From contig NZ_JAFMPN010000020.1 of the NCBI RefSeq assembly GCF_017351175.1, positions 23,317 through 87,316 on the forward strand: 64,000 nt of DNA, given 5' to 3'. This document shows, piece by piece, positions 8,359-15,699 of the stretch. How positions within the stretch are numbered: position 1 is the first letter of the stretch; each line of letters opens with the position of its first letter. Origin of the DNA: Desulfovibrio sp. Huiquan2017 (GTDB lineage Bacteria > Desulfobacterota > Desulfovibrionia > Desulfovibrionales > Desulfovibrionaceae). The notes under the pieces are model-generated. The model had not been told where the DNA came from. It saw only the letters and a list, made by a program, of their open reading frames with translations, and did not search any database. Made by a program: the position numbers and the translations under genes.

Positions 8359-9061
8359 GGTCGTTGCCTCCCTGGATAAGCGGATTTCCGGCAAGCAGCC
8401 TGCCGTCCTCAATGCCGTGCACCACATCGGCGTGTTCGACGATGCGCGGGTCGTGGGTGGAGAAGACGAAGGTGGTCCCGTAGGTGTCCCGCATCTTTTT
8501 CATCAGATCGATGATCTTGTGGGCCGTATCATGGTCGAGGTTGGCGGTGGGCTCATCCGCCAGCACCACCTCCGGGTTGGTCACCAGCGCCCGGGCCACG
8601 GCCACGCGCTGTTTCTGTCCGCCCGAAATCTGGTCCGGCCGCTTGTCCTTCTGGTCCGTCATGCCGACGGCCTCCAGAACGGCCATCACGCGTTCCCGCC
8701 GTTCGCTCGCCGAAGTCCTGGTGATCATGAGCAGAGGGTACTCTATGTTCTCATACACGCTCAGGACCGGGATGAGATTGAACGACTGGAAGATGAAGCC
8801 GAGATGCTTGCCGCGAAAATTCGCCGCCTCCTTCTTGCCCAGTGTGTCCACCCTGGCGCCGGTCACCCGGACCTCCCCGGACGACGGCTTGTCCATGCAG
8901 CCGATGATGTTCAGCAGCGTGGTCTTGCCGCTGCCCGAAGGCCCGACGAACGTGACGAGTTTCCCTTTCTCGATAGAGACGGTGACCTGTTTCAGGGCTT
9001 CGGTTTCGACCTCCCCCGTCAGGTATTTTTTCGAAATGCCGTTCAGTTCGATCAGCGACAT
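8351..9061 (-). CDS. ABC transporter ATPase, LolD/MacB type
   Basis: 236 residues with all nucleotide-binding motifs: Walker A GPSGSGKT (about 39-46), Q-loop FQSFNLIP, signature ISGGQKQR, Walker B VVLADEPTANLD and the switch His in FSTHDPR. LNIIGCMDKPSSGEV is characteristic of the LolD/MacB ATPases that partner FtsX-fold permeases. It overlaps the permease start by eight bases and follows the CpxP-like gene by 47 bases. It energises the adjacent FtsX permease at the inner membrane. Confidence 0.93.
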   Translation of the reverse strand: MSLIELNGISKKYLTGEVETEALKQVTVSIEKGKLVTFVGPSGSGKTTLLNIIGCMDKPSSGEVRVTGARVDTLGKKEAANFRGKHLGFIFQSFNLIPVLSVYENIEYPLLMITRTSASERRERVMAVLEAVGMTDQKDKRPDQISGGQKQRVAVARALVTNPEVVLADEPTANLDHDTAHKIIDLMKKMRDTYGTTFVFSTHDPRIVEHADVVHGIEDGRLLAGNPLIQGGNDHA

Positions 9062-9108
9062 GGTTTTCTCCTGTATGCATGGCCCAAGGGCATTCCCCGG
9101 CCATGCCG

Positions 9109-9606
9109 TTAATCCCGTTCCGGTTTTCCTCCGGTCATTATCCCAAATCCGGGCCTGCGGCCTCCGTAATCCCGAATCGCCTGGATCAACCCGGAAAACT
9201 GATCCGGCCGCAACACGCTTTTCTCATGGAGCAGGAGACGAAGAACCTCGTCTTTCATGTCGCCCTGGTTCGCAAGAATCTTTTGCTGAATGACTCGGAT
9301 CACCTCTTCATCGGCAACGGGTTTGTCCAGCAACTCAAGCAACTGCTTTCGCAACTGCATCGTTTCCCGGCGGATGCGGTCGGTGTTGGTCTTGAAGGCC
9401 AAGGCATAGGGCTCCAGTGCCTTCCATTGTTCGGGAGTCACCTGCACGCCTTCATACCTCGCTGCAAAAAACTGGTCACCAGAAGGGCGGGACTTTTCCA
9501 GCGGTGTCTGATTCTGCCCGGAAAAATGCTGCATCCCCCAGAACAGGATGAAAGCGACGTTCAATCCTACCGACAGGGCCAGCAAAGACCGCTTCAAATA
9601 ATGCAT
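9109..9606 (-). CDS. periplasmic CpxP/Spy/ZraP-like protein
   Basis: 165 residues with one N-terminal membrane anchor or uncleaved signal (SLLALSVGLNVAFILFWGM) followed by a predominantly helical, charged domain (QWKALEPYALAFKTNTDRIRRETMQLRKQLLELL). This is the layout of the heavy-metal-sensor/CnrR-CpxP-Spy family. Such proteins sense metals or bind misfolded envelope proteins. It starts three bases after the anti-sigma gene. The trio ECF sigma, anti-sigma and periplasmic sensor is reminiscent of CnrYXH-type systems, so it may signal envelope stress to the anti-sigma factor. No obvious His/Cys metal cluster is visible. Confidence 0.7.
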   Translation of the reverse strand: MHYLKRSLLALSVGLNVAFILFWGMQHFSGQNQTPLEKSRPSGDQFFAARYEGVQVTPEQWKALEPYALAFKTNTDRIRRETMQLRKQLLELLDKPVADEEVIRVIQQKILANQGDMKDEVLRLLLHEKSVLRPDQFSGLIQAIRDYGGRRPGFGIMTGGKPERD

Positions 9607-9609
9607 GGT

Positions 9610-10083
9610 TTACAACCTCCCCCCGTCGCTGAATCCGGCCAGCACTGCGGCTTCGATCGACCCGCCGGGAGCGGCGCTCAGGGACGCGAAGACCGTTTTC
9701 TCCGTCTGCATCATAGTCCGTTCCGAAACCGGATTGCCGTGGCTGTTCCACCCGAGCAGGCCGCCCAGAAGCAGGCCTGCCGCCAAGGCTGACGCCGTGG
9801 CCGTCGACCCCAGCCACCTGCGGGCGATCACCCGGAAGCCTCCCTTTTTCGGGGTGTCGAAATACTCCCGCGAAGCCCGGGCCATGATCCGGTATCCCAG
9901 ATCGCCCGGCATCTCCGGAATGCTCAGGGAAGCAAGAGGCGCATCCAATGCCTCCAACCCGGCAAGACGCTCCCGGCATGACGCACACCCGTCCAGATGA
10001 CGTTCCATATCCCGCATCTCCCGTTCGGGCAGTTCCCCGTCCAGGTAGGCGGAAAGACGTGTATGGCAATTTCGGCAATGCAT
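9610..10083 (-). CDS. zinc-finger anti-sigma factor
   Basis: 157 residues from the ATG at 10083 (GAGGT upstream). The N-terminal ZAS domain is clear: MHCRNCHTRLSAYLDGELP followed by HLDGCASC, giving the H-x3-C-x2-C zinc motif. A single membrane segment (ASALAAGLLLGGLLG, about residues 98-115) places the C-terminus in the periplasm. It follows the ECF sigma gene by 67 bases, so it almost certainly holds that sigma factor inactive at the membrane. An upstream ATG at 10098 is a weaker start. Confidence 0.88.
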   Translation of the reverse strand: MHCRNCHTRLSAYLDGELPEREMRDMERHLDGCASCRERLAGLEALDAPLASLSIPEMPGDLGYRIMARASREYFDTPKKGGFRVIARRWLGSTATASALAAGLLLGGLLGWNSHGNPVSERTMMQTEKTVFASLSAAPGGSIEAAVLAGFSDGGRL

Positions 10084-10150
10084 GTGTGTCGACCTCATTT
10101 CCATTAAACGATCCAAGTCCGGAAAACCCCCGGCTTAGACCGAAAAAAGT

Positions 10151-10699
10151 TCATCGTGATCCCAGTTTATCCCGCAAGGCCTCGCGTCCCCTGGACAGCA
10201 GCCGCTCGACGCCCTTCCGTGACGTTTCAAGAACAACGGCCATTTCATCATAACCGAGCCCTTCATAGTACCGAAGCACGACGGCCATGCGAGGCCTGGG
10301 AGGGAGAGCGTCCAATGCCCGGCGCACGCGGGCCGCGTTCTGGTTCATTATCAACGCCTCCTCCTGCCCGGGAGACGAATCGGCCAATTCCGGATAGTCG
10401 TCCGCCTGTTCCGTTTTTTTTCTTTTGGCATGATCCAGGCAGAGCCGGGAGATGATGACGTGGAAGAAGGTCTTGAAACGCGCGGTACGGCGATAGCGGC
10501 CAGACGCGCCGAGCAGCCTGATGAAGGCGGCCTGGACGATGTCTTCGGCATCGTTCCCGGAGCCGAGAAAACGGCAGGCAACGCCCCAGGCCCAGGACTG
10601 GTGGCGTCGGACGAGTTCCCCGAAGGCCTGCCGGTCCCCGTTGCCCGAGGCCTCCAACAGGACTTCGTCCGGGAGTTGCGATCGGGACCTATCAGGCAA
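10151..10699 (-). CDS. ECF RNA polymerase sigma factor
   Basis: 182 residues from a TTG at 10699 preceded by GGAGG at eight bases. No good ATG exists at the right place; a longer reading to 10813 runs inside the permease gene in another frame. Region 2 shows AEDIVQAAFIRLLG and FKTFFHVIISRLCLDHAKRKK. Region 4 shows LPPRPRMAVVLRYYEGLGYDEMA and the recognition helix ETSRKGVERLLSRGREAL. The TTG overlaps the end of the ABC-2 permease gene by eight bases, implying translational coupling. It forms a sigma/anti-sigma pair with the next gene and probably directs transcription of the envelope operon in which it lies. Confidence 0.9.
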   Translation of the reverse strand: MPDRSRSQLPDEVLLEASGNGDRQAFGELVRRHQSWAWGVACRFLGSGNDAEDIVQAAFIRLLGASGRYRRTARFKTFFHVIISRLCLDHAKRKKTEQADDYPELADSSPGQEEALIMNQNAARVRRALDALPPRPRMAVVLRYYEGLGYDEMAVVLETSRKGVERLLSRGREALRDKLGSR

Positions 10700-11429
10700 T
10701 CCACCGCCTCCGGATGTTTCGAAGGCTCGCCCAGAACAGCGCCGCACAGAACAGGCCGAGTACAGGCAAGTCCAGATACCATGGCAGAATGTGGCCGCCA
10801 TGGACAGCACCATGCAGGACGTCGGCCCCGTAAGTCAGGGGCAGTACGTAGGACACGGGCTGGAGCAGGGCGGGCAGCCTCTCGATGGGGAAGAAGAGCC
10901 CGCACAGGAAGATCATGGGAAAACGGAAGAAGTTGGAAAAGGTCTGCGCCTCGAACACCTCGCTGACGGCCACCGCGATGAACAGTCCCTGGAACGTGGA
11001 GGCCACCGCGATGAGGATCACTGCGGGGATGAACTGCGCCCAGGCGATCTGGGCGAGGTCGGTCAGGAACAGGGCCATGATCACGGGTACAAAGGCGTTG
11101 CACACGCCGAAAAAGATCGCCCCGCTCGTCTTGGCAAGCATCAGGAGCTCAAATGACATGGGTGCCAGCAACAGCCGTTCGAAGGAGCGGTTTTTCTTCT
11201 CGAAGGTCACCGTGACCGCGAGCATGGAGGTGGTGCCGAACAGGATGGAGATGGCCACCACGCCGGGGAGTAGCTGCGGAATGCTTTCCAGCCCGCTCCC
11301 GGAGCGGATGAAGAACATGGCTGTCCACGCCAGGGGGAAGATGATGCCCCAGCTCACGTTCGGCGGTTTCAGATAGTAGGTGCGCATGTCTTTTGCCAAG
11401 ATATTCCAGAAGGCGATCAGCTTGTTCAT
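10692..11429 (-). CDS. ABC-2 type transporter permease
   Basis: 245 residues with six hydrophobic segments and the ABC-2 membrane-domain pattern (FFRFPMIFLCGLFFPIERLP, then VSYVLPLTYGADVLHGAVHG). It starts on the ATGA that ends the ATPase gene, a four-base overlap. With that ATPase it should form a DrrAB/NodIJ-like exporter of a drug, lipid or polysaccharide-like substrate. The downstream sigma gene overlaps its end. Confidence 0.9.
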   Translation of the reverse strand: MNKLIAFWNILAKDMRTYYLKPPNVSWGIIFPLAWTAMFFIRSGSGLESIPQLLPGVVAISILFGTTSMLAVTVTFEKKNRSFERLLLAPMSFELLMLAKTSGAIFFGVCNAFVPVIMALFLTDLAQIAWAQFIPAVILIAVASTFQGLFIAVAVSEVFEAQTFSNFFRFPMIFLCGLFFPIERLPALLQPVSYVLPLTYGADVLHGAVHGGHILPWYLDLPVLGLFCAALFWASLRNIRRRWIA

Positions 11430-12406
11430 TTCTTTCCCCCCTTCATCTCCTTCTCGTGATGCATGGCACCGGATTCTATGCCCGTTATCTGCACGAAAAC
11501 ATCCTCAAGCGAGAGGCGTATCCGACGCGCTTCCGTGACCGTGAATCCCTGTTCCTCGATTCGGCGCACCAACGGCCCCACATGCACGGGGGAGTCCGAT
11601 TCCACACGGATCGACTGTTGCTCGGGGGGCGAGATAACCAGCGAGGGGAAGGCCTGGCTCAACCCTTCACGAACCTTTTCCGTCAAGGCCTCCTGGCAGG
11701 TGATTTCGAGGACATGCCGTCCTTGCAGGGGCTGGATCAGGTGTTCCACCGAGTCAACGCCGACGATGCGCCCGGCAACGATGAAGGCGATGCGGTCGCA
11801 GAGCCGTTCGGCCTCCTCGATGTAGTGGGTGGTCAGGAAGATGGTCGTCCCGGCCTGATGCAGGTCGGCCACGAGCTGGCGTATCTGGCGTCCGCTGGCC
11901 ACGTCGATGCCCGTGGTGGGTTCGTCGAGGAACAGGATGTCCGGCCGGTGGATGATGCCCGCCGCGATGGTGAGCTTCCGCTTCATCCCCTTGGAGTACC
12001 CGCCGAACTTTCGGTCGGCAGCCTTGACGAGATCGAAATCGCGCAACAGCGCCTTTGCCCGTTCCCGGCGCTCGTCCTTCCGGATGCCATACAGCGATGC
12101 GCAGAAACACAGGTTCTCGAACCCGGTCAGCTCGGGGTAGAGGTTGCTCTCGTCGGGAACCACGCCGATCAGGTGCTGGGCGACCCTCGGGCTTTGGGTG
12201 CAATCGACGCCGCACAGTCGAATGTTCCCGGAATCCGGGCGGGCCAATCCGGTGAGCATGTTGATGGTCGTGGTCTTTCCAGCCCCGTTCGGCCCGAGAA
12301 ATCCGAACAGCTCTCCCCGCTCCACGGCGAAGGATACGCCGTCCACGGCCTGCACTCCTTCAAACCGCTTGCTCAGGCCTTCGACCGCTATTGCTTCGTT
12401 CATCAT
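11426..12406 (-). CDS. ABC-2 type transporter ATPase (DrrA/NodI-like)
   Basis: 326 residues from the ATG at 12406 (GGGAGG nine bases upstream). Walker A GPNGAGKTTTINML, signature SKGMKRKL within YSKGMKRKLTIAAG, Walker B ILFLDEPTTGID and switch His TTHYIEEAE are all present. A C-terminal extension of about 90 residues (from QGRHVLEITCQEAL) is usual for DrrA/NodI-type exporters. It overlaps the permease by four bases. First gene of the exporter-sigma-Lol-like operon, 52 bases after the TSUP permease gene, which may be co-transcribed. Confidence 0.92.
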   Translation of the reverse strand: MMNEAIAVEGLSKRFEGVQAVDGVSFAVERGELFGFLGPNGAGKTTTINMLTGLARPDSGNIRLCGVDCTQSPRVAQHLIGVVPDESNLYPELTGFENLCFCASLYGIRKDERRERAKALLRDFDLVKAADRKFGGYSKGMKRKLTIAAGIIHRPDILFLDEPTTGIDVASGRQIRQLVADLHQAGTTIFLTTHYIEEAERLCDRIAFIVAGRIVGVDSVEHLIQPLQGRHVLEITCQEALTEKVREGLSQAFPSLVISPPEQQSIRVESDSPVHVGPLVRRIEEQGFTVTEARRIRLSLEDVFVQITGIESGAMHHEKEMKGGKK

Positions 12407-12458
12407 CAGGATGGACCTCCCGAACCGATTCTTGTTTTGATCTGTTTCGGCGTATTCA

Positions 12459-13220
12459 TCAAACCCCATAAAAACCCTGATGCAACAGCTTGGCGCACAA
12501 TCCGAACAGGAGCAGGCTGAACAGGAGCCTGACCGTCCGGCCCGTCAGCCTGGTACTCATCAGCCTCGCTCCGGCCTGACCGCCGAGAAAGGCGACCACC
12601 GCCGCAGGTAACAGGAAATACCAATCGACCTCCCCCATGGATGCGTATCCCAGGAATCCGGTGAGCGAGGAGAAGCAGACGATGAAGGTGGATGAAGCTG
12701 CAGCCGTCTTGGTCGGAATTTTCAAGAAGAAGATAAGCAAGGGGACGATGAAGACCCCGCCTCCGATTCCCAGCAACCCGGCCATCAGGCCGATGACCGC
12801 GCCGATAATCGCCCCGCCGATAATTTTGGTTGTTCTTGCCCGCTCCACCGTCCGGTCGTCGCCCTTGGGCGAAAACAGCATGCGCACCGCCGCCAGAAAG
12901 AGAATGACGGCCACGATCATCAGGAACGGTTTCGTTTCGATCCGGGTGTTCAGGTAAGCGCCGATCGGCGCGGCCGCTGCGGAAAACAGGATCAGCGGGA
13001 TCGAAAGGGAGAAATCGACCATCCCCTTTCGCGAATAGGCGTACGCCGCCGATCCCGCAGCCGTGAGGTTCAGGAACAGGGATGCGGCGGCCGCCTCGCC
13101 CTTCGCCATGCCCAGAAGCACGAACAGCGGCGAGAAGACAAGCCCGCCGCCGAGACCGACCATGGTCAGCAGGAGTGAGATGAAAAATACGCCTGCAAGC
13201 AAGACAACGGGTAGGCTCAT
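12459..13220 (-). CDS. TSUP (TauE/SafE) family permease
   Basis: 253 residues with about eight membrane segments and two half-repeats; the first opens LTMVGLGGGLVFSPLFVLLG and the second GAVIGLMAGLLGIGGGVFIVPL, the two glycine-rich TSUP motifs. The family exports sulfite, sulfoacetate or other small sulfur anions. It lies upstream of the ABC-2 operon and downstream of an ArsR-type regulator transcribed the same way, with a 213-bp gap in which I see nothing. A second, longer TSUP gene lies at 14570. Confidence 0.88.
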   Translation of the reverse strand: MSLPVVLLAGVFFISLLLTMVGLGGGLVFSPLFVLLGMAKGEAAAASLFLNLTAAGSAAYAYSRKGMVDFSLSIPLILFSAAAAPIGAYLNTRIETKPFLMIVAVILFLAAVRMLFSPKGDDRTVERARTTKIIGGAIIGAVIGLMAGLLGIGGGVFIVPLLIFFLKIPTKTAAASSTFIVCFSSLTGFLGYASMGEVDWYFLLPAAVVAFLGGQAGARLMSTRLTGRTVRLLFSLLLFGLCAKLLHQGFYGV

Positions 13221-13433
13221 ATGCGGTCCTTGACGATGTGTTCAGGCGATTGTTCGCAGCTGGCCGGGGACTCCGAGCGCCCACCCTGGCTGGTGTATCG
13301 CTTCAATCTGTTGATCGGGAAAAGTCGAGTCGCGCCGGCTTCGGAATATCTGCGGGTCCCGAACGAATTGCTTCCCAGGCAATCTTTCGGCACGAGTTGC
13401 GGGTTTCTCCACAGGCTGTCTATTCATACCATT

Positions 13434-13721
13434 TCACAACAAATTTGGCATGCTGAACACCCCGTTCGCGAGGGACCGCAATTCCGTCATGGTCTGCCGG
13501 TTAATCCCGTAATGCACGAAATAGCCCTGCTTGTCCGCAACAACGAGGTCCGCATCCCTCAGGATGCGCAGGTTCTGGGATACGGCTGAAGGAGTGACGC
13601 CCAGCCTCTTCGCCAAGGCGTTTACGCACAAAGGGCCGCCTTTCAGCAGCTCCAGTATCCGTATGCGAGTGCCGACCGAGAGGACTTTGAACATACTGGC
13701 TTGTTTTTCAAAATTGACCAT
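13434..13721 (-). CDS. ArsR family winged-helix regulator
   Basis: 95 residues, the usual ArsR/SmtB size. The DNA-binding helices are visible in ALAKRLGVTPSAVSQNLRILRDADLV followed by a wing, GYFVHYGIN. Only one Cys (GPLCVNAL) occurs in the alpha-3 helix, so the classical ELCVC metal site is absent and the signal is unknown. It stands upstream of a TSUP gene and divergent from the DsrE-like gene, so a sulfur-related signal is possible. This is inference from neighbours. Confidence 0.88.
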   Translation of the reverse strand: MVNFEKQASMFKVLSVGTRIRILELLKGGPLCVNALAKRLGVTPSAVSQNLRILRDADLVVADKQGYFVHYGINRQTMTELRSLANGVFSMPNLL

Positions 13722-13881
13722 TGGTTCCTCGATGTGATAAAGAATCTATGCATATACTTATTTAAAAATGGTGTAAAGTCCACCATTCCCAACAATGGTC
13801 TCGCCGAGGTTTTTGTTCAACTTGGAATGGAAATAATCTATACTTAGGCAATGTCAAATAGAAGGAGTCTCTATACAAGTC

Positions 13882-14193
13882 TTGATCATTCTTTCCAGCA
13901 ACGACCCGGAAGTGAAATGGAACACTGTCCGTTTCGGCAACTTCCTGTTGAATGAGGGCGAGGACGTCACGTTGTTCCTGAACGCCAGCGCCGTTGATTT
14001 GTATGCGGGCGATTCGGATACATTCCCGATCGCCGAACAGGCGAAGATGTTCGCCCTGAGTGAGGGCGTGCTGGTAGCCTGAGGGAAGTGCCTGAGCATC
14101 CACGGTGTGGATGAAAGCGAATACGTCAAGTTGTCCAGCCTGAAATTCCTGTATGCGGAAATGATAAAGGCAGACAGGATTCTCAACTACTAG
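13882..14193 (+). CDS. DsrE-like protein, candidate selenoprotein (in-frame TGA at 14080)
   Basis: About 103 residues if TGA at 14080-14082 is read through. Residues 1-66 (IILSSNDPEVKWNTVRFGNFL, then AEQAKMFALSEGVLVA) and the part after the TGA (GKCLSIHGVDESEYVKLSSL, then FLYAEMIKADRILNY) together match the DsrE/DsrF-like fold. In that family the segment reads A-C-G-x-C-L, so the TGA stands exactly at the first Cys, giving U-G-K-C. A SECIS-like hairpin follows at 14097-14113. The start is uncertain: TTG at 13882 is far from GAAGGAG (13861-13867), while the codon at ideal spacing (13873) is ATA, which would give the family-like opening xQVLIILSSNDPE. So this is either a selenoprotein with unusual initiation or a decaying gene. 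A 28-codon reading frame starts directly after its TAG. Confidence 0.6.
14097..14113 (+). promoter_or_regulatory. SECIS-like hairpin downstream of in-frame TGA
   Basis: CATCCAC and GTGGATG form a perfect 7-bp stem around a GGT loop. The loop begins 21 bases after the TGA of the DsrE-like frame, inside the 16-37 base range usual for bacterial SECIS elements, and has G in its first two loop positions, as those elements require. Assignment as SECIS is inference from position and shape. Confidence 0.5.
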
Positions 14194-14310
14194 ATGAAAT
14201 ATAGAAGGAGCCTTGAAAAAGGCGTCGCCATGTTTCAGAAAATTCAGTTCCCTCACATTTTAAATGTGGTGGGCACTTAATTGCATCGTGTTCTACCGCA
14301 ACAGGTTATA

Positions 14311-14526
14311 CTACTTTTTGTTTGTCATCGCATAGATGTAATTCTTAAGCTCAATCTGAAAACTTAGATGACAACGGCAATCCGACTTTTGACCATCCTG
14401 GCACAGATGGTTCTCCGGGCATTTGTTGCATGCATTAATTTCTTCAAGAAGCCGCCGAATGTGATCGGGATCGTGGCTTTCGCCAATTTGCTTGAGAATG
14501 TCGTCAGCGTTTCTCTTTGTACACAT
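14311..14526 (-). CDS. small Cys-rich protein of unknown function
   Basis: 71 residues from the ATG at 14526 (GGGAGG eight bases upstream); a longer start at 14580 overlaps the next gene's region without a better site. The middle holds a Cys/His cluster: ACNKCPENHLCQDGQKSDCR then CHLSF, six Cys in about 25 residues with likely metal or redox function. The N-terminus is charged and helical. It lies between the DsrE-like gene and a TSUP permease, transcribed with the latter, so a role in sulfur handling is possible. I do not recognise the family. Confidence 0.6.
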   Translation of the reverse strand: MCTKRNADDILKQIGESHDPDHIRRLLEEINACNKCPENHLCQDGQKSDCRCHLSFQIELKNYIYAMTNKK

Positions 14527-14569
14527 AGCATCGCCTCCCGGGGAGAAACGGATTGCCGGTTTATATTGG

Positions 14570-15511
14570 TCAATATCCAAAAAAGTTTAGAATGTATTTG
14601 ATCGCAGTAAACACCATGACGCCAGACAGCATCCACTTGATGGCCTTGGCTGGCACAAACTTTTGGCATCGAGCCCCAAGATACATCCCCGCCATTCCTC
14701 CCGCTCCGAACAGTATTCCCAACAGCCAGTCGGGAGCCACGGAAAGGTTTGGGTAGAAAGGTGCGATGGCTTGGTAAAAAGCGACGCCTGCAACCGATGT
14801 GACAAAGGTTCCCATCAGTGCGGCACCTGCGACGATATAGACTGGAAGCTCGAAAAAAGTAATAAAGAACGGGGCGATTATTGATCCCCCTCCTATCCCG
14901 TAAATCCCCCCCACTATGCCGACAATGAAACTGAGAAGAAAAATTCCCCAGAATGAAACGTCATAGGCTTCCCCGTAGAACGTGAACCCGAGTCGCTTTA
15001 GATTGAAACAAGTGACTGTCGTGGCGGGCGCGGGCGCCGCCCCCTTCGGACTAGTGTTTCGTTTGACCATTTCCCGAAAGCGTGCTTCGCTTTCCCTCTT
15101 GGCCCCGCCATTTGAGTTCCCCAGCACGTCCCTCACCATTTTAAACCCGATATATAGGAGCACACAGGCGGTAAACAGCTTGAAATGCTTCGGGTCCGGC
15201 AAATAATGCACCCTGACCATGGCGCCGATAAAGACACCTGGCAGCGTGCCGAGGACGACGATCCATGTCAGCGGCCACACCATTCGCCCCTCGCGCCAGT
15301 AACGATATACTCCGCTTGGGATGGCAACGACATTGAACACCTGGTTGGTGGCGCTGACGGATGGATTCGTATACCCGATGAAGGACATCTGAAACGGCAA
15401 GAGCAGAAAGGCACCGGAAACGCCGCCCATTGAGGTGAAAAAAGAAATGACGAACGCCACAAAAGGTGGAATCCAGAGCGCGACTTCGATATCAGCAGTT
15501 TGGAAGTACAT
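14570..15511 (-). CDS. TSUP (TauE/SafE) family permease, long form
   Basis: 313 residues from the ATG at 15511, after AGGCGG; an earlier start at 15601 would add a poorly hydrophobic leader. Both TSUP halves are present: SFFTSMGGVSGAFLLLPFQM and VGIVGGIYGIGGGSIIAPFF, joined by a hydrophilic loop of about 60 residues with basic and Pro/Ala-rich sequence. It is divergent from the TunR-like gene across 188 bases that contain an inverted repeat. TunR-type regulators act on oxyanion transporter genes, so this permease is a likely target. The substrate (sulfite, or another sulfur or metal oxyanion) is not determined. Confidence 0.85.
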   Translation of the reverse strand: MYFQTADIEVALWIPPFVAFVISFFTSMGGVSGAFLLLPFQMSFIGYTNPSVSATNQVFNVVAIPSGVYRYWREGRMVWPLTWIVVLGTLPGVFIGAMVRVHYLPDPKHFKLFTACVLLYIGFKMVRDVLGNSNGGAKRESEARFREMVKRNTSPKGAAPAPATTVTCFNLKRLGFTFYGEAYDVSFWGIFLLSFIVGIVGGIYGIGGGSIIAPFFITFFELPVYIVAGAALMGTFVTSVAGVAFYQAIAPFYPNLSVAPDWLLGILFGAGGMAGMYLGARCQKFVPAKAIKWMLSGVMVFTAIKYILNFFGY

Positions 15512-15545
15512 GGAATCGACCGCCTTTTTGTGATAACATTTGTCA

Positions 15546-15577
15546 ACAGTCACGGAAGTGTCTATATTCGTGACAGT
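15546..15577. promoter_or_regulatory. inverted repeat between TSUP and tunR-like genes
   Basis: ACAGTCACG and CGTGACAGT face each other across 14 bases, eight of nine arm positions matching. It lies 34 bases upstream of the TSUP start and about 120 bases before the tunR-like start, where an operator for either gene would be expected. That the TunR-like protein binds it is inference. Confidence 0.4.
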
Positions 15578-15699
15578 AAAGTTTCGGCAAGTCAATACCA
15601 ATGTGAGCGAGGTCGAATGATTATCGTCGGGCTTTCTTCAAGCTGCCATGGTATTTTCAGGGGCAAGCAGCAACTCTCAGCAATCAAAGGCTCTTAGTA

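Noticed and set aside
14194..14280. 28-codon frame directly after the DsrE-like TAG
   Set aside because: No separate ribosome site suited to its ATG and no recognisable pattern; could be a remnant, but not supportable as a gene.
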